A DNA stretch of 64,000 nt from Nocardia yamanashiensis NBRC 100130 (lineage in GTDB: Bacteria > Actinomycetota > Actinomycetes > Mycobacteriales > Mycobacteriaceae). Below the pieces are notes generated by a model. The model made no database searches. It saw only the letters and a list, made by a program, of their open reading frames with translations, and had not been told where the DNA came from. The translations under genes were made by a program, and so were the position numbers. Shown piece after piece: positions 1 through 7,595 of this stretch. The DNA lies in assembly GCF_001613325.1 (NCBI RefSeq), contig NZ_BDCD01000029.1, positions 62,001 to 126,000 on the forward strand, written 5' to 3'. How positions within the stretch are numbered: position 1 is the stretch's first letter; each line of letters opens with the position of its first letter.

Positions 1-33
1 GATGCCGGTGCTGATGTTCGCGTTGATTTCCAT
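1..33 (-). CDS. 5' end of an unidentified gene, cut by the window edge
   Basis: A minus-strand reading frame starts at ATG 33 and runs off the window after eleven codons (MEINANISTGI). A second in-frame ATG lies at 39, but the -10-like TAGCTT at 41-46 sits seven bases before ATG 33, the same geometry seen at many leaderless genes in this window. The gene diverges from the transporter at 180. Too little is visible to name a family. Confidence 0.35.
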   Translation of the reverse strand, partial: MEINANISTGI

Positions 34-40
34 GCTCATA

Positions 41-46
41 AAGCTA
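41..46 (-). promoter_or_regulatory. -10 element, leaderless start of the edge gene
   Basis: TAGCTT on the minus strand fits TANNNT and ends 7 bases before ATG 33. No convincing Shine-Dalgarno sequence precedes the ATG. Confidence 0.35.
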
Positions 47-166
47 GATTCGCCCCGCCCCGCTGCCATCCGTGCCGACCACGGAACCCACCACTGAGTA
101 ATGACTACGGGCCAATACCGGGAGCCGCGCGCGTTTCGGGCACGGCGAAAAGCTGGATTTGCACAG

Positions 167-172
167 TAGGCT
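167..172 (+). promoter_or_regulatory. -10 element, leaderless start of the AI-2E-type transporter
   Basis: TAGGCT ends 7 bases before GTG 180, which would place the transcript 5' end at or next to the G of the start codon. No -35 match is obvious. Confidence 0.45.
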
Positions 173-179
173 CGGGCGC

Positions 180-1541
180 GTGAGCGAGGACGCGGGGGCA
201 TTACCGATCGGGACGCCGGAGGAGAAAGGTCGCCGGGACTCCGACGCCGTGCATCCGCTGGTGCGCAAATCCGCCGAATGGTCGTGGCGGTTGCTGCTGA
301 TCTTCGCGGCGGTGCTCGCGGTGGCGTATCTGGCGCAGCGGCTGTCCACGGTGACGATTCCCATGTCGATCGCATTGCTCGGGGCGGCGCTGCTGGCGCC
401 GCTGGTGGACCTCATGCAGCGGCTGGGCGTGCCGCGGTCCATCGGCGTGTTCGTGGCGCTGATGGGATCGCTCGGGCTGCTCGCCGGGGTGATGACCTTC
501 GTGATCGAGCAGTTCGTCACCGGTGTGCCGCAGCTGTCGGACGAGTTCAAGACCTCGGTGCATCAGATCCAGGACTGGCTGATCAACGGGCCGCTGCACC
601 TGAGCAACGAGCAGATCCGCAATGCCGGCGACACCATCGTCAAGACCATCGAGAACAATCAGGACACGCTGACCAGCGGTGCGCTCACCACCGCCACCGT
701 GATCGGCGAATTCCTCACCGGCACCTTCCTGACGCTGTTCATCCTGATCTTCTTCCTCTACGGCGGGGATCAGATCTGGGCCTTCATCACCAAGGTCATC
801 CCCAGCGCGCAGCGCGAAAAGGTGCGCACCGCGGGCAAACTCGGCTTCGGCACGCTCACCGGATTCGTGCGCGCCACCGTCATGGTGGCGGGCGTGGACG
901 CCATCGGCATCGGCGCGGGCCTGGCGATTCTCAATGTGCCGCTGGCGCTTCCGCTGGCCTCGCTGGTGTTCATCGGCGCCTTCATCCCGATCATCGGCTC
1001 GTTCATCGCGGGCTCGGTGGCGGTGTTCATCGCGCTCATGACCAAGGGTCTGGTGACCGCGCTCATCGTGCTCGGCATCACCGTGGCGATCATGCAGCTG
1101 GAAGGCCATGTGCTGCAGCCGCTGCTGCTCGGGCGGGCGGTGCGGATCCATCCCCTGGCGGTGGTGCTGGCCATCACCGCGGGCGTGGTGCTGGCCGGTA
1201 TCGCGGGCGGTCTGCTCGCGGTGCCGTTCGTCGCGGTCCTCAATACCGCGATTCGCTCGCTGCTCGCGGACTCGCCCGAAGAGCTGTACCAGGACCTGCA
1301 CACGGGGGATCCGCACAAACCCATGTTCAGCGCCGAACCCGACGAGGACCCCGATCCGGCGCGCTACCAGCTGCCGCTGCCCACCGGGGCGAGCGGCAAG
1401 GTCACCGAGGTCGGCAGCGCCGCCGCCCGCAAGTCGGTCACGGGGAGCGCGTCCGTCGGCAAACCGGCCCCGGCCGGATCCGGCGCTTCCGAGGTGAATC
1501 CTTCCGCCCCAACGCCTTCCGCCGATGACGACGCGGACTGA
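180..1541 (+). CDS. AI-2E family transporter (PerM/YdiK-like membrane protein)
   Basis: This is a 453-residue integral membrane protein of the AI-2E transporter family (PF01594), whose members are exporters or permeases, mostly of unknown substrate. Two N-terminal helices lie at about residues 35-80, followed by a long extracytoplasmic segment, then clustered helices containing the family pattern of Gly/Pro-rich repeats such as FIGAFIPIIGSFIAG. About 90 C-terminal residues are a hydrophilic Pro/Ala/Ser-rich cytoplasmic tail. GTG 180 was chosen over TTG 159 because a -10 element sits 7 bases upstream. The last 17 bases overlap the histidine-kinase gene, so the three genes to 3436 are probably co-transcribed. 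The position next to mmpL3 matches Rv0205 of M. tuberculosis. The substrate cannot be inferred. Confidence 0.85.
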   Translation: MSEDAGALPIGTPEEKGRRDSDAVHPLVRKSAEWSWRLLLIFAAVLAVAYLAQRLSTVTIPMSIALLGAALLAPLVDLMQRLGVPRSIGVFVALMGSLGLLAGVMTFVIEQFVTGVPQLSDEFKTSVHQIQDWLINGPLHLSNEQIRNAGDTIVKTIENNQDTLTSGALTTATVIGEFLTGTFLTLFILIFFLYGGDQIWAFITKVIPSAQREKVRTAGKLGFGTLTGFVRATVMVAGVDAIGIGAGLAILNVPLALPLASLVFIGAFIPIIGSFIAGSVAVFIALMTKGLVTALIVLGITVAIMQLEGHVLQPLLLGRAVRIHPLAVVLAITAGVVLAGIAGGLLAVPFVAVLNTAIRSLLADSPEELYQDLHTGDPHKPMFSAEPDEDPDPARYQLPLPTGASGKVTEVGSAAARKSVTGSASVGKPAPAGSGASEVNPSAPTPSADDDAD

Positions 1542-2709
1542 ACCCGACTCCGACGATGCCGCCACGGCCCCGCTGTGGCGCGCCGCCCAGGCATTCCGGC
1601 TGGTCACGCTGATCTATGCGATCGGACAGCAGTTCGCCTCGGTGCAGTACTACACCAATCAGCGGCTCAGCTGGATGTTCATCGCGCTCATGGCGGTGTG
1701 GTCGGGGGCTTCGGCACTGTTGTTGTCGCAGTGGCGGATCCGGCATCTCAAACGAGTGCGGACCATCGTGGTGCTCGGCGACCACCTCGTTGTCATCCTG
1801 CTGGTCTTCGCCACCCGGCTGGTCTCGGACTACGACTGGTACCACGGACATCAGACCCTGCCCACCACGCTGTGGGCCGCCAACGCCGTCATGTCGGCGG
1901 CCATCCTGTGGGGGCCGTTCGGCGGCGTCAGCTCCGGGATCCTGATCGCCGCGGCCATTCTCACCGCGCGCTCGCAATGGGGCTTCGACGTCTGGCGCGA
2001 TGCCACCGTGCCGGTGCTGGTGTCGGTCGGCCTGGCCATCGGGCTCGCGGCCAATACCGCCCGGCGAGCCCACGAACAGCTGCAACGGGCCGTCCGGCTG
2101 ACCGCCGCCGCCGAGGAACGGGAACGGCTGGCCCGCGAAGTGCACGACGGGGTGCTTCAAGTGCTCAGCTACATCAAACGCCGGGGCGGTGAAATCGGCG
2201 GGCCGACAGCCGAACTCGCGCAACGGGCGGGCGAGCAGGAAGTGGCGTTGCGGGTGCTCATCTCCGAACAGGGCGGGCGCGCCGAGACCGGCGGCGCGGA
2301 GGAGGATCTGCGGCCGCTGCTGACCGCACAGGCCACCCCGTCGGTATTCGTCTCCACGCCCGGCGAACCCGTGCCGCTGGGCCGCTGGGAAGCCCGGGAA
2401 GCCGCCGCGGCGGTCGCGGCCGCCCTCGCCAATGTGGTGCAGCATGCCGAGCCGGGTGCGAAAGCCTATGTGCTGCTGGAGGATACCGGCGACGAGATCG
2501 TGATCAGCGTGCGTGACGACGGGCCCGGCATCCGGCCCGGGCGGCTGGCGGAAGCCGAAACCCAAGGCCGCATGGGGGTTTCGCGTTCCATCATGGGCCG
2601 GATCGCCGCGATCGGGGGCGAGGCGGCGCTGCTGTTCGAAGCCGAGGCGGCCGGGGATGGCGAGGAGAGTCCCGGGGCGGAATGGGAGTTCCGGATCCCG
2701 CGCACCTGA
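1525..2709 (+). CDS. MacS-type sensor histidine kinase
   Basis: A 394-residue membrane sensor kinase of the NarL/DesK class. The N-terminal half (about 20-175) has five or six membrane segments and resembles the DUF5931 sensor region of MacS-type kinases. The HisKA_3 H-box is LAREVHDGVLQ with phospho-acceptor His207. The ATPase domain shows the N-box LANVVQHAEP (Asn303) and the G-box DDGPGIRPG (331-339). It starts 17 bases inside the preceding transporter gene, suggesting translational coupling, and is followed after 64 bases by its response regulator. No ligand-binding loop of useful size is visible between helices, so the sensor may detect a membrane-associated signal. Family assignment is strong; the stimulus is unknown. 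Confidence 0.9.
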   Translation: MTTRTEPDSDDAATAPLWRAAQAFRLVTLIYAIGQQFASVQYYTNQRLSWMFIALMAVWSGASALLLSQWRIRHLKRVRTIVVLGDHLVVILLVFATRLVSDYDWYHGHQTLPTTLWAANAVMSAAILWGPFGGVSSGILIAAAILTARSQWGFDVWRDATVPVLVSVGLAIGLAANTARRAHEQLQRAVRLTAAAEERERLAREVHDGVLQVLSYIKRRGGEIGGPTAELAQRAGEQEVALRVLISEQGGRAETGGAEEDLRPLLTAQATPSVFVSTPGEPVPLGRWEAREAAAAVAAALANVVQHAEPGAKAYVLLEDTGDEIVISVRDDGPGIRPGRLAEAETQGRMGVSRSIMGRIAAIGGEAALLFEAEAAGDGEESPGAEWEFRIPRT

Positions 2710-2773
2710 GCGGGTGGTCCGCGCCCGCGCCCGGGCGAGGGGCGAGAATGAGAGACGACGGCTGGAGGTGGAG

Positions 2774-3436
2774 ATGTCCGAGGCGGACGAGCGGATTTCG
2801 ATCATGGTGGTCGACGACCATCCGATCTGGCGCGATGGTGTGGCCCGGGACCTGGCCGAACACGGCTTCGACGTGGTCGCCACGGCCGACGGGGTCGGCG
2901 CCGCCGGGCGAAGGGCTGCGGCGGTGCAGCCGGCCGTCGTGCTCATGGACATGCAACTGCCCGACGGCAATGGGGCCGACGCCACCGCCGAAGTGCTGCG
3001 GGTGTCCCCGCACAGCCGGGTGCTGGTGCTGTCCGCCTCCGCCGAACGCGACGATGTGCTCGACGCCATCAAGGCCGGGGCCATCGGCTATCTGGTGAAG
3101 AGCGCTTCGGCCACCGAACTGGTGGACGCCGTGCGCGCCACCGCCGCCGGGCAGGCCGTGTTCACGCCCGGGCTGGCCGGGCTGGTGCTCGGGGAGTACC
3201 GGCGCATCGCCAGCGCACCGCCCGAACGCGACGAACCGCATCGGCCGGCGCTCACCGAACGCGAGACCGAGGTGCTGCGCATGGTGGCGAAAGGGTTGTC
3301 CGCCAAGCAGATCGCCACGCGGATGAGCCTGAGCCATCGCACCGTGGAGAACCATGTGCAATCCACGCTGCGCAAACTGCAACTCGGCAATCGCGTCGAA
3401 TTGACCCGGTACGCCATCGAACAGGGACTGGAGTAG
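2774..3436 (+). CDS. NarL/LuxR-type response regulator, partner of the MacS-type kinase
   Basis: A 220-residue two-component DNA-binding regulator. The receiver domain (about 8-125) has the acidic pair Asp14-Asp15, phospho-acceptor Asp59 in VVLMDM, and the conserved Lys in YLVKSA. The C-terminal LuxR helix-turn-helix covers about 155-200 (LTERETEVLRMVAKGLSAKQ onward). The frame is open far upstream, but ATG 2774 is the likely start because GGAGGT lies at 2764-2769 and the receiver begins immediately after it. It follows the kinase on the same strand and is presumably its cognate partner. Its targets are not evident here. Confidence 0.92.
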   Translation: MSEADERISIMVVDDHPIWRDGVARDLAEHGFDVVATADGVGAAGRRAAAVQPAVVLMDMQLPDGNGADATAEVLRVSPHSRVLVLSASAERDDVLDAIKAGAIGYLVKSASATELVDAVRATAAGQAVFTPGLAGLVLGEYRRIASAPPERDEPHRPALTERETEVLRMVAKGLSAKQIATRMSLSHRTVENHVQSTLRKLQLGNRVELTRYAIEQGLE

Positions 3437-3485
3437 GGGGCCGGTTTCAGGGATTGCCCTGATGTGAATCCGCCCCGGTGCTCGC

Positions 3486-3491
3486 TAACCT
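3486..3491 (+). promoter_or_regulatory. -10 element, leaderless start of the DUF1707 gene
   Basis: TAACCT ends 6 bases before ATG 3498. There is no Shine-Dalgarno sequence between them. Confidence 0.5.
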
Positions 3492-3497
3492 CGAATC

Positions 3498-4169
3498 ATG
3501 GGAGGTCCTGAATCTGTTTCCGGCCTCGAGACCGGCGCCGCCGTCATCGGCGACCGCGATCTACGGGTATCGGATGTCGAACGCGAACACGTCGGACGGT
3601 TACTACAGCGCGCGGTCGGGCTGGGCATGCTGTCGCTGGGTGAATTCACCGAACGCATGGATACCGCACTGGCGGCCAAGACCCGCGGCGAACTCAATGC
3701 CGTACTGATCGATCTGCCCGGGGTCCGGCTCATCGGGCAGCCCGCGGCCGCGCCGCCGCGATTCGTGCAGGCGCAGCGGGTGCCGCAGCCGGGCGCACCC
3801 TCGAACGTGGTCCGGGCCTTTCTGTCCGGCGTCGAACGCAAGGGCGTCTGGCATGTGCCGCCGGTGCTGCAACTCGAGAACACCCTCTCCGGCGTGACCC
3901 TGGACTTCACCCAGGCCGTCATGTCCACCCAGGTGGTCGAGATCCGGGTGCGCAGCACGCTCAGCTCGCTCACCCTGGTGGTGCCGCCCGCGGCCACGGT
4001 GGATCTGAACAGCCTCAACCTCAACGGATCCAGCATCAACAACAAGGTGCGCACCGGTCCGCCCATGGGGCCGCTGCACCTGGTGGTGCACGGTCAGCTC
4101 TGGTTCGGGTCGGTCACCGCCAAGCACCCCTTCGGCACCCACTGGAAGCGTTTCCTCAACGGGGCGTGA
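3498..4169 (+). CDS. DUF1707 domain protein with C-terminal LiaF-like region
   Basis: A 223-residue protein. Residues about 20-73 match the DUF1707 (SHOCT-like) pattern common in actinobacteria: RVSDVEREHVGRLLQRAVGLG followed by a Leu-rich helix and a YDLP-like turn (here LIDLPG). Residues about 105-223 form a beta-rich segment (GVTLDFTQAVMSTQVVEIRV) resembling the cell-wall-stress domain of LiaF-type proteins. No signal peptide or membrane helix is visible, so it is probably cytoplasmic or peripheral. The ATG is set by the -10 element 6 bases upstream. It lies directly downstream of a two-component system, which is compatible with a stress-response role, but that is inference. Confidence 0.8.
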   Translation: MGGPESVSGLETGAAVIGDRDLRVSDVEREHVGRLLQRAVGLGMLSLGEFTERMDTALAAKTRGELNAVLIDLPGVRLIGQPAAAPPRFVQAQRVPQPGAPSNVVRAFLSGVERKGVWHVPPVLQLENTLSGVTLDFTQAVMSTQVVEIRVRSTLSSLTLVVPPAATVDLNSLNLNGSSINNKVRTGPPMGPLHLVVHGQLWFGSVTAKHPFGTHWKRFLNGA

Positions 4170-4272
4170 ACCACGACACCGGTAATCGCTTGCCGCGCTT
4201 GTGAACTCGGCGCGCAGCGACGGGTTGCCGATCTCACGTGAAGCAGCCGCCGCGACACCGCGTCCGGCCGGG

Positions 4273-4278
4273 TATCGT
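4273..4278 (+). promoter_or_regulatory. -10 element, leaderless start of the alpha/beta hydrolase
   Basis: TATCGT ends 7 bases before ATG 4286. This decides the start against an upstream in-frame codon at 4238. Confidence 0.45.
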
Positions 4279-4285
4279 CACCGCC

Positions 4286-5104
4286 ATGGAGGACGTCACG
4301 GCAGATTCGATCCCGGCACCCTGGCATCGGATCGGCCAGGGCGAACCGCTGCTGCTCCTGCACGGCGTGGTGCTGACCTGGCAGTCCTGGCTCCCGGTCC
4401 TGGACGATCTGGCCGCCGATCACGATGTCCTCGCCGCCACCCTCCCCGGTCACTGGGGCGGTCCCGCGCCGAAACGTCCCGCCACCGTCGCCTCCCTCGC
4501 CGACTACATCGAAACCCTGCTCGACGAAACCGGTTGGGACACAGCCCATATCGCGGGCAATTCGCTCGGCGGCTGGCTGGCCCTGGAACTCGCCGCCCGC
4601 GGCCGCGCCCGCTCGGTGACCGCCCTCGCCCCCGCCGGACTCTGGGCCGATCCCTCCTCCGCGGCCTCCCTCATCCGCCGTTTCCGCGCCCTCGGCCCCC
4701 TGGTCGGCATCGACAGCGAACGCCCCTCGGCCATGCCCTCCATGATCCGCAGCCTGCTGCTGCCGCTGCTGGCCCACCGTCCCGCCACCGTCGACCACCG
4801 CCTGGCCAAACTCATGACCGCCGCCGCCACCAACTGCCTCGTCATCGACGACCTGGCCCACGACCCCGGCCTCCCCGCCGGTTTCACCGCCCTGGACGAC
4901 CTCCCCGTACCGGTCACCATCCTCATGCCGGAATACGACCGCGTCCTCCCACCTCACCTCTACGCCCCCCTCACCACCACCCCCACCCGCGAGGTCCACC
5001 ACCTCGACGGCGTCGGCCACGTCCCCATGCTGGAAACCCCCGACCGCGTCACCGCCGCCATCCGCGCCACCGTGGCCCGCGCCGCCGCCGCTCAGTCCGC
5101 CTGA
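4286..5104 (+). CDS. alpha/beta hydrolase
   Basis: A 272-residue soluble alpha/beta-hydrolase-fold enzyme. The oxyanion-hole HG lies at residues 26-27 (LLLLHGVVL), the nucleophile is Ser93 in GNSLGG, the acid is Asp218 in PEYDRV and the His is His245 in GVGHVP. There is no signal peptide. Its Ser-elbow region resembles that of the hydrolase at 58335-59117, so the two are probably distant paralogues. The substrate cannot be told from sequence; esters or carbon-carbon-bond hydrolysis are possible in this superfamily. The third codon position is unusually C-rich near the 3' end. Confidence 0.85.
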   Translation: MEDVTADSIPAPWHRIGQGEPLLLLHGVVLTWQSWLPVLDDLAADHDVLAATLPGHWGGPAPKRPATVASLADYIETLLDETGWDTAHIAGNSLGGWLALELAARGRARSVTALAPAGLWADPSSAASLIRRFRALGPLVGIDSERPSAMPSMIRSLLLPLLAHRPATVDHRLAKLMTAAATNCLVIDDLAHDPGLPAGFTALDDLPVPVTILMPEYDRVLPPHLYAPLTTTPTREVHHLDGVGHVPMLETPDRVTAAIRATVARAAAAQSA

Positions 5105-5199
5105 CGGGCTCCCACCTGGTCGATTCGCGTAGGAATCGACCACCACCCGGGTGTTTCTACTCATCCCTCCGCCCCTGCTCGGCGGACAGGATGACCAGC

Positions 5200-7416
5200 A
5201 TGAATACCGCCCTCGATCCCCGCTTGATCGCACGGCTGTCGACCGAATTCACGTCGCTCAGCCACACCATGAGCGTCCTCGGCCGTGATCTCGATGTACT
5301 GCGCGATCAGGTCGTCGCCGAAACCACCCGCACCGCGACCCCGCCCACCCCCGCCCCGGAGGTGGGCGGTTCCGCGCGCCCGGCCGCCTGGAACCCCTTC
5401 GAAACCGGTCAACCTCTCCCGGCCGGACCGGGACAACCTGACCGCGCACCCACCGGACCGATCCCGACCGGCGGTATGCCCGTCGGCGCGGCAGAGCCGA
5501 GCATTGCCGGAGCGCCGCAGGCCGGTTCTCCTTCCGCGGCAATGGGTTACCCGGGTGCTCGGCCCGGTGCGGCTGGGGCTGTGCCGCCTGCCGCGCCCGT
5601 TTGGGGCGCAACTCCCGCCGCGCCGCTTCCCGGTGGGTTCCCGGCCGCCGGGGCGCCGGTGCCGGGTGCGGGGGCGTGGCTGCCGCCGGGCGGGGTGGAT
5701 CCGCGGTACGTGCCGGGGCCGGGCATGCCCGGGATGCCGGGGGTGAATCGTACGAATTACGGTGCTATGGCGCCGGTTTCGCCGCGGCGGCCGGTGCCGG
5801 GGCGGACTCCGCGGACGCCGTGGTGGCAGCGGGAAGGAGTGATCAGCCGGGTGCTGGCAGTTGCCGGTGTCGGGGTCACCTTGATCGGTGTGGTGATGTT
5901 GCTGGTGCTGGCGGCGCAGGCGGGGTTCTTCGGGCCGGTGCCGAGAGTTGTTGCCGGGGCTGCTTTCTCGGGTGCGCTGGTCGCTGTGGCGGCGCGGGTG
6001 CACGGGCGGGCCGGGGGACAGGTGGGGGCGATCGCGTTGGCGGCTACGGGTATCGCTGGGGGATATCTCGATGTCGTCGCGGTGACTTCCTTCTATGGGT
6101 GGCTGAATCCTGTTGTGGGGTATGTGGTTGCGCTGGGGATCGCGGCCGGGGGTGTGGCTTTGGCCATGCGGTGGAAGTCCGAGGCGCTGGCCGTGCTGGT
6201 GGTGCTGGGTGCGGCGTTGCTATCGCCCGCGGTGACCACCGAGCTGGCGTTGCTCGCGTTCCTGATCGTGCTCCAGATTGCCGCGCTCCCTGTGCAGTTG
6301 GTGCGGGACTGGCCGTATCTGCACATCGTGCGGACCGTTCCGGCCGCGCTCGCCACGTTCGTCGCGGTGGTGGCCACGGCATTGGATTCGTCGACCGCGA
6401 TCGAGCGGAATCAGGTGCTGGCCGCGGCGGTCGCGGTCGCCGTCGTGGGATTGGTAGGAACCGTGCTGGTGGTGCGCCGGCGGCCTACGGACAGCACGGC
6501 GAGCTTCACCTTCGGGGCGGCCACCGTTCCGCTGCTGGCGGCTCCGACGCTGTTCCAGGCGCATACCGGTGCGATCGTCTCGGGTGTGTTCGCGGCGGTA
6601 CTGCTCACCGTGGCGGCGCTGCCCTGGGTTCCGAAACTCGGTGGGCTGGTGCGGATTCCGGCGCATCTCGCGGTGGTTTCCGCGGTGGCGGGAGCCTGCG
6701 CGCTGCTGGAAACCTGCTTCGGCGTGACCACGGTGCGGACCCTGGCCATCGCGCTGTTCCTGGTGGCGAGCGGCTTCCTGGCCGTGGGCGGGCAGCAGCG
6801 CTCGCGGGTGGCCGCGGCGCTCGGTGCGGCGTTCCTGGTGCTCGGCGGCATGGTGTTCCTGAGCAATGCCACGCCGGCGATGCTCGCCGACAAGAGCACC
6901 GCGCAAGCGCATCTGAGCATCGCGACCGCCCTCTCGGCGATCGCCGCGCTGGCCACGCTGGGCGCCGCGTTCCGGTGCGCCCGCCGCCTCGGCCTCGCCG
7001 ATCGCGAATCCGATGTGGCCGCCGTCGCGGTGGTCGCCGGACTGGCCGCGCTCTACGCCCTGACCGCCCTGACGGTTTCGCTCGGTATCGCCACTGGTAA
7101 CCCGGACGGCTTCCTGGCGGGCCACGGCATCGCCACCATCGCGTGGATGGCGACCGCGACCACCGCGCTCCTGTACGGCCTGCGCCGCCTGGCCCGAACC
7201 CCGCAGTCCGCCAAGGTTTCCCTGGCCGCCGGTCTACTGCTGACCGCCGCCGCCCTGGCCAAACTGTTCCTGTTCGACCTGGCGACCCTGGACGGACTGG
7301 TCCGCGCGGGCGCCTTCCTGGTAGTCGGCGTTCTGCTCCTCGTGGTGGGCACCCGCTACGCGCGAGCCTTCGCCGAAGCGGCCGAAGCCGCAGACACCCA
7401 GGCCCCTTCGCATTAA
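5200..7416 (+). CDS. DUF2339 multi-spanning membrane protein
   Basis: A 738-residue protein. A short N-terminal helical segment (about 1-45) is followed by a Pro/Gly/Ala-rich linker (about 48-205) and then many closely spaced hydrophobic helices from about residue 214 to the C-terminus, the layout of DUF2339 (PF10101) proteins. ATG 5200 is preferred because GGACAGG ends 9 bases upstream; ATG 5191 is an alternative. Function is unknown across the family; a transporter or envelope role is often assumed without proof. The linker and first helices (5.6-6.2 kb) use many G-ending codons, whereas the gene just upstream is C-rich. A bidirectional terminator follows. Confidence 0.8.
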   Translation: MNTALDPRLIARLSTEFTSLSHTMSVLGRDLDVLRDQVVAETTRTATPPTPAPEVGGSARPAAWNPFETGQPLPAGPGQPDRAPTGPIPTGGMPVGAAEPSIAGAPQAGSPSAAMGYPGARPGAAGAVPPAAPVWGATPAAPLPGGFPAAGAPVPGAGAWLPPGGVDPRYVPGPGMPGMPGVNRTNYGAMAPVSPRRPVPGRTPRTPWWQREGVISRVLAVAGVGVTLIGVVMLLVLAAQAGFFGPVPRVVAGAAFSGALVAVAARVHGRAGGQVGAIALAATGIAGGYLDVVAVTSFYGWLNPVVGYVVALGIAAGGVALAMRWKSEALAVLVVLGAALLSPAVTTELALLAFLIVLQIAALPVQLVRDWPYLHIVRTVPAALATFVAVVATALDSSTAIERNQVLAAAVAVAVVGLVGTVLVVRRRPTDSTASFTFGAATVPLLAAPTLFQAHTGAIVSGVFAAVLLTVAALPWVPKLGGLVRIPAHLAVVSAVAGACALLETCFGVTTVRTLAIALFLVASGFLAVGGQQRSRVAAALGAAFLVLGGMVFLSNATPAMLADKSTAQAHLSIATALSAIAALATLGAAFRCARRLGLADRESDVAAVAVVAGLAALYALTALTVSLGIATGNPDGFLAGHGIATIAWMATATTALLYGLRRLARTPQSAKVSLAAGLLLTAAALAKLFLFDLATLDGLVRAGAFLVVGVLLLVVGTRYARAFAEAAEAADTQAPSH

Positions 7417-7444
7417 TCCCCAGCGCACACAGCCTGGGGACAGC

Positions 7445-7505
7445 ACGAGAGGTCCAACCGGCGAGACGAGAGTCGAACCGGCGACACGAAAGGCCAACTA
7501 GCGGC
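7445..7505 (+). repeat. three imperfect direct repeats of about 20 bp
   Basis: Units begin at 7445, 7466 and 7486, each starting ACGA(G/A)A and ending in a GCGAG, GCGAC or GCGGC-like tail with AACCGGCGA in the first two. They lie in the non-coding stretch between the DUF2339 gene and the terminator. No function is evident. Confidence 0.5.
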
Positions 7506-7540
7506 TCTGGAACGTCAGAACGGCCGGCGTGAAACAGCGA

Positions 7541-7573
7541 AAGGCCCCGCTGGGATTTTCCCAGCGGGGCCTT
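7541..7573. terminator. bidirectional intrinsic terminator
   Basis: A perfect 15-bp stem (AAGGCCCCGCTGGGA with its complement) has a 3-base loop. It lies between two convergent genes, DUF2339 (plus) and mmpL3 (minus), and serves both. Confidence 0.85.
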
Positions 7574-7595
7574 CTGCGTTCGAATGCGTGGACGC

